Positions 12,601 through 23,938 of a stretch of DNA of 64,000 nucleotides are shown piece after piece. This stretch comes from Hybos culiciformis (lineage: Eukaryota > Arthropoda > Insecta > Diptera > Hybotidae), in the NCBI GenBank assembly GCA_964007475.1, contig OZ023275.1, forward strand, positions 5,580,001 to 5,644,000. The letters run 5' to 3'. The position numbers and the translations under genes were made by a program. Each line of letters starts with the position of its first letter. The first letter of the stretch is position 1. Under the pieces are notes generated by a model. It was not told where the DNA came from. It saw only the letters and a program-made list of their open reading frames with translations, and searched no databases.

Positions 12601-15424
12601 AAAATAAAAACATAAAAATAAACATTATGTTTTAAAAATTTAACAAATATTTTGCTGATAATAAATAAGGTAAAATTATTTTTTAAGAAGAAGAAAATAA
12701 AAAATGTATAAAATTAACAAGGTGTTTTTAATGTAATTTGCGCAAAAAAATTGGAAAAATCTAATCCTTACTGATGAATATTTGAGTTCATTAGAATTTT
12801 CCATCAGCTAAGGATAATTTTAATACATAATATAATATTGATTAAGTTTGTTAAATTGTAAGTATATTTTGAATAAAAATAAAATGTTTGTTCAAATATT
12901 TTCAACAAACCATAATTAATTTAGTCTTAGATTCTTGAAACTCAACAGAATCGTTTTTGAATATTGTATAAGATGAAATTTGTAAGATGAATATTGTAAA
13001 AGATGCAATTTTAATAAAACTTTAACAATTTAGTTTTTAGTTGTTGTCTTCTATTTTAATATAAATTAAGTTCAAACAGGACCAATATCTGAGATTTTTC
13101 GGAGTACAAATAAAGAAATCTGTAAATACGTTTTAAATGTAACTTTTGGCTTATTTAGAATCTTAATTATTAATAAAGTTTAAATCATTAAAACACCTTG
13201 TTATTTGCCAAAAAATAATTTCTACCGTTTTATTGATGTTCTTTAACTCCCGCTGTTACCAGATACCAAAATAAAAAAATTTCCTTCAGCCCATCGTAAA
13301 CGATAAATTTCGTTTAACTAAAAATCACCTTTTGTTTGATGCAAACTAAAAACTGTCCAAAAGGATAAAAATTAAAAACTTAAAAAAAAAAAAACTAAAA
13401 ATCATAAAAATCTTTTGAAATCGGGATCTTAGTGTAATTTGTTTGCTATAAAAAGCAATTGTTCAGAAGAAAAAAAAAATCATATAAAACACCCAAGTAA
13501 ATTGAGATATCTTTTAACATTTGAATGTTTTATGATTATTTTTGTATATATACATATATATGTATTTTTTTTTTCATCTTGGGCTCAAGAACCACCTAGG
13601 TAAAATTGATTTCTTAATTTTATGAAAAAAATAAAAATAAAAAAAATGTTTATTTGGCTCAGTTTCGTTTTTTGTTACGATTTTTACAGATTATTATTTG
13701 TAATTTTTTTTTTATTTATTTTTGCAAACAATTTAAACACATCCCCTTTTGTAGAGATTATAGAATTTATAAACCCCAAGAATTTTCAAATGCGTTTTGA
13801 AAATACAAATGTCTTCTCCAAAAAAGAGGTAATCTGTTATGCTGACTTTATTTTTCATTTATCATTTGAGAGAAACAATAATTTTGTGTCTCCTCTTCGT
13901 GGCGCAGTTGTAATGATTTCTGAAAGAAGTTCCAAATGTTGAATAATTGAACTGTTCAAATTAAATGTTGAATTATCAGCCTATATTTCATGCAATTTAT
14001 GTATAAAGTACAAAGACGCTAAGTGTTCATCAATAAGCATAAATATTTATATTTTTTGAAGTTTTAATTCGGGACTCATAATTCAAGTTTTCCAATAATT
14101 TAAATTATGAATTCGTGAAGATTAGGATAAATGTCACGTGTTTTCTTTTTTAATCTGTATACCGTCTATATAATTTTTCCTGATTTATGAACTTCTTCAG
14201 GGCTTCTAATGTTTTTTAGGTAGAATCAAGTACGAAATAAAACTCTGAAGAAATTCAATAATATTAAACAAAATATATAGGAGGTACATTAAGAATTTTC
14301 CTTAAGAAAAACATACATCATATTTCATTTTGACTTTTACGCTTTCATTGGAGGGGTAAACTTATTTAAATGAAAAATTTTAATATTTTGTTGAAAAAAA
14401 ATATTTTCAGGCTCACAAAAATAAATCAAAAATAAAAAAATTATGAAGTTGTAAAGTTCAATTGTTCATAATTGTGTAATACACGTTTTTCGTCTTTTAT
14501 TTTATTTTTCATTTAATAAATAAACATTGGCACGGGATATTCAGTTATTCAATAGTAAATATTGTTTTGGCGGATTTCTGGGCAATGATGGTAAAGTTTT
14601 TTTTTTCAAATGTAAATTTTGAGCAATAAACAGTATGTTATGGTAAATTAATATTTAAAATTTGAGTGTGGCATAATTATGCAGAATTTTGAAATTGCTT
14701 GTTTGAGACAGAATCTTATAAACACAAATTTATAAAATTTTAACAATATTTATTTCTCTAGGGATATTTAGAAAGTTAAGTATGTGTGCCCAAAATCATG
14801 TCAGTCATTGTACCGATAGAATTTGTAATTTATATTTATTTAAAAATAAAATTAAAATATTCTAGAGCAGTGTCCCATTTCTAACTTCAAGTGATTGCAA
14901 AACTTATATTTTTTCATTCTTAACATACATGTCCCTAGAACGAAAAGATTAGACTTTAAACTTTCACTTTCTGTCAACAATATCATTACTTCTTTAATAA
15001 TCTTTTTTACACCACTTAGAACATTCTATAAGTGAGTAACTTTATAATCAATACAATTAAATACAACTAGGATTTAAAGTGAATGCATATAGTATATGTT
15101 GCAGCCTTGTACAAACCAAATGCGTTTACCTAAGGTTTTTCACAAACAAATAAATCTGTATAATGATATGATTTGATATGCGCCAAATTATTATTTATAG
15201 CATGGCATAACGAATTACAAATTTGTATAAAATGTTTGTTTTATTTAAACATAATCAGTATGCGAAATCACGAAGACAGCATCTATAGAAATATGAAAAG
15301 TTTATATAAAAAACTGACACACAAATTAAAAATAAAAAGTGAAACTCTTACAGAAAGTCTCATGTCTTTGATAGTTTGATCAAAAATATTTTCATTGCAC
15401 TCGAATTTAGATAGTATATAAAAG
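6650..15424. other. Gene-free AT-rich sequence with three higher-complexity islands
   Basis: Mostly simple AT sequence. Islands at 9790-9965, 11060-11270 and 13720-13945 have higher GC and unusually long open frames (50, 68 and 106 codons). None has a recognisable motif; each is treated as an observation and not as a gene. Confidence 0.65.
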
Positions 15425-15432
15425 GTTCTATA

Positions 15433-15889
15433 TAGAGTTTGACGGTACGGATTATCCGTGTCCGATATCCCCGAATATCCGGACACATGTCCGTATTCGG
15501 TATCAGACCAAGACCATAAATACTCCCGGTTATCGAATAGTAAAAAATAGAATAAAATTTTCTTAGAATAAGAAAAAATTCTAAGGAGGCTGAAAAAAGA
15601 ATTTTCCTTGCAAAAGAAAATTCTAATTTTTTTTTTCTAACTAAAACCATCATTAACCGAAGCTGAAAGGACGTTCTCTGTTTCGTCCCACTTTCGTGGT
15701 AAACTACGTACCCGGTTATTGGATTATTCCTTAAATTGTTTAGTTTTCCTAAAATATTTTTACATAAATCATAAAAAATTAATAAAATTTTTGAAGTGTA
15801 ATATTTTATTATCCGCGGTTAACCGTGTTTTCACAGAATGAAAACCGGTATTCGCGGATACTGAATTACCGGATATTTTGAAAACTCTA
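15433..15889 (+). mobile_element. Complete 457-bp hAT-derived element with 8-bp target duplication
   Basis: The element is bounded by a perfect 8-bp direct repeat, GTTCTATA at 15425-15432 and 15890-15897, which is the target-site length of hAT transposons. Its ends begin TAGAGTTT and finish AAACTCTA; beyond these 8 bp the inverted repeats are only weakly similar, though both ends carry TATCCG-type words. The interior holds two small hairpins (around 15562-15586 and 15599-15624) and a remnant of the transposase C-terminus, annotated separately. Most of the transposase is missing, so this is a non-autonomous derivative that would have been moved by a full-length relative. Confidence 0.85.
15647..15841 (+). 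pseudogene. hAT transposase C-terminal dimerisation-domain fragment
   Basis: The frame from 15647 to TGA at 15839-15841 reads 64 codons. It starts PSLTEAERTFS, followed by KLRTRLL and LVFLKYFY. These match the layout of the hAT C-terminal dimerisation region (S/A-ERxFS, then K-R-RL, then hydrophobic-FLK). Family membership follows from that established motif order. The catalytic core and zinc finger are absent, so it is a relic. It has no start codon of its own. Confidence 0.75.
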
Positions 15890-15897
15890 GTTCTATA

Positions 15898-17102
15898 TTA
15901 TCAAATTTGAGAATTTCAACTAAAATTTATTTGTTAAGGAATTTTTTACAGAACCTAATATTTCAAAATTTTCATTAACCGAAACATTAAAGTATAAATT
16001 TACCATAATCATTTTTTTTTGTGTGTTCACATTCGTCAAAAAATAATATTGAACGATAGCAAGAAAAGCCGATTAAAGTATCTGTCACTTTAGAATTAGA
16101 GATATTTGATATTATATTATTTCAATATTTCCCTGAGGTTTTGATTAATATTGCTCTATCCAATATATTCGCAAATCGAGTTTCTGTGTTTAACTAGGTA
16201 TCGTAAATTATTTATATTATTTTTTTGTTCATATAATTAAGATTAGCATAAATGAAAACAAACAATGCTAAAGATACTAATAAATTTTTAATAGTTTGCC
16301 AAAACCAATTTGTAAATATAGTATACTTTTGTTTATTGACATTAAGCTAATTTTAAAAATTTATTTTGTTTATGTTCAAAAATATTGCTAGCTATGTAAC
16401 TTATGAAATTTTATAATAATAATAGAAAATAGGCTCTTATTAAAAAAAAAAAAAATCATTTGGTAATGAGTATTTTTAATTTCAACATTTTTATTTAAAA
16501 CTTTTTTTTATTAAAAAATCACGTCCCAAAGACCACACAAATTTTAAATAAAAAAACCGCATTAAATAATAATATATTAGATTTAAATTTTTTCGGTGAC
16601 AAATTTTACTTCTTCTAGCGCGATATAAGAAAAACATAATTTTTTCTTAATTAACTACAAATTTTCTGGCTTTTAAATAGATACCTGCTATTAAATTCTA
16701 AAAAAAAATATATACATATATATATATTATGTAGGTATAGGCAGGCATATCATTAATTTATGTTGCTTTTTGAGAACATAAAAAAAATATTTTTTAACCC
16801 CCATACAAGAAGGTCAGTTAGTGTTGCTATGAAATCTTTACAAAATTTCATGTAAAACAAAAAAAAATTGTACATAAATTCATCGTGAACATTTAACATT
16901 AATTTTATTTAAAGAAAAATGATTTAATTTAATATTTTATTCATTATTTGTATTTAAATCACAAAAATATTCAACTATACACTCGCGGGCAACTAGCATA
17001 AACAGCATAAAATTAATGGAAAAAAATTACATGGAACTTCTTTAACTAAGCTGATATTTAAAATTGAATAGTGATCACAGAAATTCAGGTCTTTCACAGA
17101 CC
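15898..17102. other. Spacer between the two hAT elements; nothing recognised
   Basis: AT-rich sequence with poly-A runs and a TATATACATATATATA tract near 16711. Confidence 0.75.
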
Positions 17103-17110
17103 CTCTAAAC

Positions 17111-17666
17111 CAATGGTTCCCAACCTTTTGAAATATTTGTACCCCTTGATAATGATTTGAATCTTTACGTACCCCTAAAAAAGAGTGCATACAGGTTATA
17201 ACAAACGGAATAAAAAATTTTAACGCACGTTGTGATTAGATACGCCTCGCTTTGTTAGCACCGAAATTGATCTAGCATCATTGTTTCAAAATCATTGCGA
17301 GTTTTCATGTTGTTTCTCAAGTCAATGGGTTCATCTTTTGCGTTATCATTATCAGTGTCAACAACCTTGTCTAATGAAATTGTGAAGGCGTTTCTAATCC
17401 AATTATCGACATTAAAAGTTGGAGGAATGATACCATCAACATATTTTTTGAAGATTTCGTTATGAGTTTTAATATACTTTTTTAAAATATACACAATTAT
17501 ACACAATTCACAAAATTTTGGAAAGAAAATTAGATTTTGAAATTATGTGTAAGCCGTAAAAAGGATATACATATATATTTTTTTCAATACGAACAGTTCC
17601 ACGTACCTCTCAGAATTGGTTAACGTACCCCCAAGGGGTCCATGGACCCCAGGTTGGGAATCTCTG
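17111..17666 (-). mobile_element. Complete 556-bp hAT element, Buster/ZBED5-like, with 8-bp target duplication
   Basis: A perfect 8-bp duplication, CTCTAAAC, flanks it at 17103-17110 and 17667-17674. The terminal inverted repeats are CAATGGTTCCCAACC at the left and, complemented, CAGAGATTCCCAACC at the right, 12 of 15 identical. This is the well-known GGTTCCCAACC-type terminus of Buster/SPIN-like hAT transposons. Near the right end is a second palindrome around CAAGGGGTCCATGGACCCC. Local GC is well above background. The interior carries a piece of transposase on the minus strand; most of the gene is deleted, so the copy is non-autonomous. Confidence 0.9.
17255..17506 (-). pseudogene. ZBED5/Buster-type hAT transposase fragment
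   Basis: An 83-codon open frame lies inside the 556-bp hAT element. From about residue 31 it reads FNVDNWIRNAF, then DEPIDLRNN and FETMMLDQF. ZBED5 and other Buster-derived proteins have the same order, W-I/V-R-xPF, then EELIDL, then a K/F-FE-xxL-xxF stretch, just before their C-terminal dimerisation motif. The insertion-site ends, the orientation and this motif order agree with one another. There is no DDE core or dimerisation tail, so it is a deletion remnant and not a functional gene. Confidence 0.75.
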
Positions 17667-18611
17667 CTCTAAACATTGCGGAAAATGATAAATTCTTCTC
17701 AAAGCAAAGCATATACATAATTTAAATTTCAACAAATTTCTTGAATTAAAAAAAAAATAGAACAAATCGAAAAATTGAGAAATTGACAAATTCCAGTGCG
17801 AAGTGTCAATCGAACACGCCTTGGGCAATACCAGTACACCATGACGTTCGATAAAGATTTTCCTTTCATGATTCATCCGTTTTTAAGTTGAAATATTTGA
17901 GTGTGGCCAAATATTTTACAATAATTATTGAAAAAATACATTTTTTACCGCCCGTCGCTTTTCTCGGCCACCCAAAAGCTTTATATGTATTTGAAATTTA
18001 TTTATTTAGGTACATATATCGTAGTTTTATAATGAAACATTAAAATAATTTTATTCAAATGCTGACGTTTTTAAATGAAGGCAAAAGATATGATTCCTTG
18101 ATTATTTAATGAGTTTTCTCTCTCTGTAGGAATATTTACTTTTTAAATATATATAAAATACTTAAAATTATGCCCTTGAAATAATCTTTAAAAAATCTCT
18201 TTTTATTTAACATCTTAATAAGTTGGTTTTAGTTAGTTTTACTTATGGTTTATACGTCTTACCTTTATTAACATGTAGATAGATTCCATTTTATTATGTT
18301 GATTTTTTGAAAGAAATGAAACTGGTGCAATAAAGATGTACTAAAGGTTTTTTTTTATTTCTTAAAAAGTGTTTATTACCTAAAAGAGTATCCCATTGCT
18401 TTATTTTTATGGAAAAACTAAAAAAGAAAATAGAAAACTTTTTATTTGAGGTACGAATAAAATGTCCAAACAAAGAGATATTTTTCTTCAAAATAAAAAA
18501 AAGGAACTTATTTTATTCATTATTTCACTAAATATTAAATCTTAAATTTTTATGAGATTTTGACGTTTACTGCATTTTCACGAGATTTTTTTATTTTGAT
18601 ACATTACTTAC

Positions 18612-18689
18612 CATATGGATTTGTTCTGACACAGAATAATATGTCCGGTGCAATTGGATTAGTTTGTCATAAATTGTTGAATTGCATTC
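18612..18689 (-). other. Candidate 78-bp internal exon of an unknown gene
   Basis: Minus-strand TTTTTTCGTAG|GAATGC opens the segment and CATATG|GTAAGT closes it. The 78 bp are open in frame 1 only (26 codons, beginning ECNSTIYDKLIQLH), and GC is about 33% against about 20% around it. The helix-like LIQLHRTYYSVSEQIH stretch loosely recalls intracellular-loop sequence of insect gustatory receptors, but that is only an impression. No partner exon was identified. Confidence 0.28.
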
Positions 18690-21505
18690 CTACGAAAAAA
18701 TAAATGTGAAATATCTTAATACTATTTTATATAGAACCCACAAAAAAATTGCGAATCTACGAAATTAGACTATAGAAAGGCTTAATTTAATAGCAATGTC
18801 ATTCTCAGCAAATATTTTTTTTAATTATTGATATACGACAGTATAAAAGCCGAACTACAGGATTTGTAAAGTTAATTAAACAATTCATAATTTAACAACG
18901 AAAACTACCTACATTAACTCTTCCTTTAATCTTGTAGCTTCTGATAAAAAAAAAACTTATACTTGATATCCTTAAAAATAAGCAAAAATAAAAAAGAACA
19001 TACACACATATATATATATATTTAACTTAAAATAACAAGGACAGAATATTTTTTATCTCTTTTATTATCATCAATTACTACTAGAATATAATATTTAATG
19101 ATCACACAGTAAGTTTTCTCTCCTCGGCATTATGTTTTTCCCTCAAGATATAAAATCAAACCAAATATAACAATAAATTTACATCAAATATAGCACCTTC
19201 CTTAACAGCAGTCAATTTTTTTACAGAATAAAAATAAAGAGAAACATTTTAAGCATTATTGTTTTTATTTCAATTTCTAAGTTTTTTTGTTACTAAGATG
19301 AAAAGGATTGATCATCTTCTGAAAAGAATATGATTCATCATATTTTAAGATTTCTTCTGTTTCTTTTCAAGAAAACAAAAAATGTCATAAAGATTTTTCT
19401 CTTTCGACTTCCCAATTTGGAAAATTATATCCAAATAAATAAAAATTTAATACCGTCATACTTAGATTAATTACATATTATATTAAGAACCGATCAATAA
19501 GTTCAATAAATTTACGAAAAGTGTCAAATTGTTAGAAATGTTTTTTTTATCAATATTTTTTTTTCTACAAATTTATTTTGGTTTGATGATCAAAATATTT
19601 AGATTGGCTGTACAAATGTAATAAAATGATTCGGTTATTCTGAATAAATATTATATTACAATAAACGAATTTTAGAATCACGTCAGCAACACAATCAAAT
19701 CAACTATCTATCTATCAATTAACTATCTGAGCAAATAATATCAATTTTCTTTAGAAAGAAAGAATCAATTAGCATTTCAAATTCATTTTTAGTTTTTGAA
19801 ATAATTGTATTTAATTAGCTATATTGTTAATAAAATAAAAATCAATTAATTCATATCTATTGATAATTTAATATTCTATCTGAAAATCTTAAAATCTTCA
19901 AGGACCTTAACAACCATATATAATTAGTGCTCATTCTACGTGGTTAGCAATAACATGCACCTACTTATTTTAACTGACTTACATAACATAAGCCAATTTG
20001 AAATAAAATAATATTCGTTTATCTAATTTTTATCTAGATATATTCCCACACATTTATTTATAATTAAAATTTAGTTTACATGCTTAATTATTTCTTTCAT
20101 ATAAAAAATATAAGAGGTAAAAGATAATCCTTGAAAAACAACTGAGGCAAAAAATGAAATAATAACTCAAATTATAATATTAATATTTTTTTTTATACTT
20201 AGTTATTTAAAGTTAAATTTTCAATTGAGAATATTAAGTATTTTATTGTACTGTGAAAAAGATAGTTGTAATTTGCAATGATGCAACAAATATTGCAAAA
20301 TTCTAGGTTCAATTAATATATTGAACATTGGGTATTGCAATATTTTTTTGTATATAATATTTTATGAAAAACATTGCTATAATTTTCCAGTACAAAATAC
20401 TGTATTGCATATGGTAAACACTAAGAAAATAAAGTAGGTTCTAAATTGTCAATATTCATGGTATATTTATTCAATATTGCAATATTTTATATACATAATA
20501 TTGTAGTATTTTTTAAGTAGAATCGTACTGATAAGATACTGAATTTTTTTGCAGTAAAATATTTTTGAAACAAATATTTTAATAATTGTACAATATAAAA
20601 ATATTTTACTTTATAAATTGAAAAGTACTTTAATATCTTGCCAGCTCTATTCAAGGAACAAAAAAATCAGCCAATAAGAAGATGCCACAAAAATTTTTCA
20701 ATAACATAAAAGTAAAGATAATTTTTTTTTTTTTACATTTTTAAAAGTACTTTAAAACTCATTTAAAATGGAATGAAATCCTTATCAATAAAAAGAATCC
20801 ATAAATTCTTCATTGAGAAAAATTTTATGTATTATATATTTACATATATATTTTTTTTGAAACATATATTGAATCTACTAAATATATTAAATACATTAAA
20901 TATGGGCGTTTTTTAAAACAACTACATGTAAGCCCGCCAATCAAATTTTACATAGTTTTATAAGAAAATTGTATTACTATAAAGTTCTTTTGTTTTCATT
21001 AAAGTGTATTTTATTTATTTCATCTTTTTCTGCTTTATCTCAGTGAATTGAGAGAATTATTATAAAAATCATGTTGCATGCTGTTGCTGGCTGGTTTTCT
21101 TTTAAAAATTCCTCTCATTTTGCTTCCCACAACGTCATTGATACATATAAAAAAAATATGAAAACATTTTCTTTTACATATTACACATTTCTATTTGATA
21201 ATAAATTTCATCTGTGAAATTGATTTACAAGTATTAGTTTATGTTTAAAAAAACCGGTAAGTTAAAAACATAAAAAAAAAATCTGTAATATTTTACTGTT
21301 GCCAATATTTAAGTTTACAGATTTATGTGTGACACTGTTGCGACAGTCGAAATTTTAGATGAATTTATTTTAACATTATGGATGGAAATATTTTTAAAAC
21401 AAAAAAGGTGTTTCAGATATGGAGAATTTAGATTTTTTTTATATGTTAATTTTTAATTGCGTGAATTTTATCTGTATTATTATATAATGGAAAAATACAA
21501 TTTTT

Positions 21506-21536
21506 GATATCTTTTATTGTACCATCTTTTATTGTA
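21506..21536. repeat. Short direct duplication (TCTTTTATTGTACCA)
   Basis: Two adjacent copies of a 15-bp word, probably replication slippage. Confidence 0.75.
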
Positions 21537-23455
21537 CCATTTTACCATATTTTTTACGAAACAATTATAGGTATCGCTTTTTTATCATTCAAGGAAGAAT
21601 ATAAGTTAATTTTTCAATTTTGCTTCTAATAGAAGATTTTAAGACCGTAAATAAAAATCTACGAAATGAATTAAAATTGAAATATTAGAAATTGTTATTT
21701 TTATAATAAAGCTCAGCTTTTGAACTCAAACGTGTGTAAAATAAATGTTTATTCATATAGTTTAGTATGCCTAGTTCATTCCACTAATTCCGCCACTGAT
21801 GGCAACAGAGTATATGAACGCGATTGAAACATACTTTCACGTACACAAATTGAAAAGTGTATAATTATATAATATTAACAAAAACAATATATAATATTGA
21901 ATTAATTAGTATGTCCTCACCAAATTCTAGAATACATTTCAATAACACTAACTTTTCATTATGTAGTCTTTAGTGTTTTCTTAACATACATCTGAGTTTA
22001 ACTTACGTAATTGCACGTGTTAAAAGTATAAATATATAGAGAATATTAAAAGTACGTTTAAAAAATCTGATTTTAAGTTTTAATAATAACTAAATAATTC
22101 TCATAAGCATAAGGTTTATATGTTTACATAAAAAAAAATACAGTGGTGATCATTTGTTTAGTGGCAAATAAAATTTTAACATTTTGTACTAACATTTCTA
22201 ACATTCCAATTTCTACCAAAATATTTGAGATTGTAATAAAATTGAAGCCATTTCAGAAGTTGTTATCATTTATGAACCATTTATTTTGATTATATAAAAC
22301 TAAATTGAGCACAATTAAATCTAAAATAACCTTTAAGTATTTAAATCATTTTTTTTTCCGTACATATAATATTCCATCTATAATTCTTCGCTACTTCAAA
22401 TTAATCATGAATACCTAATTTAAATTCGAAGTACCTAAAATAAAAGTTATTCATTGTCATTTAAAATGTTAACACTATATTTTATAATTACCTAAGACAA
22501 ATTTTAAAAATTTTTAAATTTCAAGATGTTCTTGTTTTTTTAACATTTCTTTTTTATTATTCATAAAAATCGTAGATTCATTTTATGAGGTTTTTGACTT
22601 CAAATTATAAATTATGTGTTAATAAATGGACATACACTTATTTGTACTTTTTTGGGTAATTAAAATTGTGATAATAATAATAATAAAGTATGTACCTACA
22701 TTATTATAAAAATCTCTTTGATTTTATAACTTGAAATGTGTTTTTTTTTTTATATAAATGTATTATATTTTGTTGGATATATTTGAATGAAGTTAAAATG
22801 TGTAAACAACATTGAACTAAAAAATTATTGATAAATTTTAAGATTAATCAAAAAATTAAAATTAGTCTAGCATTATTAAGAAAATATCCAAAAAAATGTT
22901 TGTCCCAATATGCACTTTTTTCTCTCATCCTTTTAAAATGTTTGCATAATTACTCAGTATTTCAGATAGAATATACTTATAGAATATTTTTGTAATTATA
23001 CCTATTAGTCCGAATAAAAGCAGATTGGATTAGATATATAAAACTAAATGAATAAATAAATAATTGAATAAAATAAGTAAATAGTAATTGAATTTAATTG
23101 ATATTTCAACACAATTGTTTCTTAAAATGGCCTTGCTAGGTTCGTGAATTCTGTCATATTAATAATATTAAATTTAAGACTAATAATATACGAATGAAAA
23201 AAAAATTTGGTACAACACTTTATTTTTTTATTACTTCTTATTAAATTTTTTGAAATAACTGCACCACATTTTATAATATTCTAAATATACATATATAATG
23301 TAGTTAAATAAGCCATCAAGAAAAGCTTGGTCATTTTCCTACCTTTTTATTGTATTCAATCACATTTTTTTTATATTAAATTACAAGTCATTTAATATTC
23401 TTTGAAAATTCCCAAACGCAGTCAATGCCGAAAATGAGAATCAATAAATCAAATT

Positions 23456-23456
23456 T

Positions 23457-23481
<25 letters not shown>
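23456..23481. repeat. (AAT)n microsatellite
   Basis: An uninterrupted AAT run, about eight units, leading into a poly-A stretch. Confidence 0.9.
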
Positions 23482-23487
<6 letters not shown>

Positions 23488-23898
23488 TAATGCTTTTAAA
23501 GTCCTTAAAAATTTAATCTGTTTTGAGTATAAAACTAAAGTAAACATTTTCAAGATTATATAGGAATAAAAAAACAATTTCAATTATTTGAGTAATGTAA
23601 ACTGTTTTGATGGTTTTTTGAACTATGATTTATAATAATTTATTTATTTACACATCTTAAAAAATTATAAATTTGTACTTTCAAGTAGAATTTTCTTTTA
23701 TTTTTAGGTGCTTATCTGAGAATTTTGGTTTAATAATATGTAAGACAAATTGTTGGTAAATCAGCTGTTAAACAAAGTTCAGTGGTTTTTTTTTAATTAA
23801 AAACGAAACCTTTCGAAAGCTAGAATCGCATTCATATGCCCAAGTAGTTTGAATTTGATTTAATTAATTTTAAATTTTTTTATAGCCGCTTTTTTCAA

Positions 23899-23938
23899 TA
23901 GTGTCATCGAACGGATAATAGTGTTATCGAACGGATAA
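23899..23938. repeat. Short direct duplication (TATCGAACGGATA)
   Basis: AGTGTCATCGAACGGATA is repeated as AGTGTTATCGAACGGATA with one difference, immediately adjacent. Confidence 0.75.

Noticed and set aside
17610..17876. 88-codon minus-strand frame next to the Buster-like hAT
   Set aside because: It runs through the transposon end and its duplication into flanking DNA, so it cannot be one ancestral gene; the flanking part (about 17770-17876) shows no known motif.
21775..21825. TTCCGCCACTG word as the right end of a DNA transposon
   Set aside because: No matching left end or target duplication could be found nearby.
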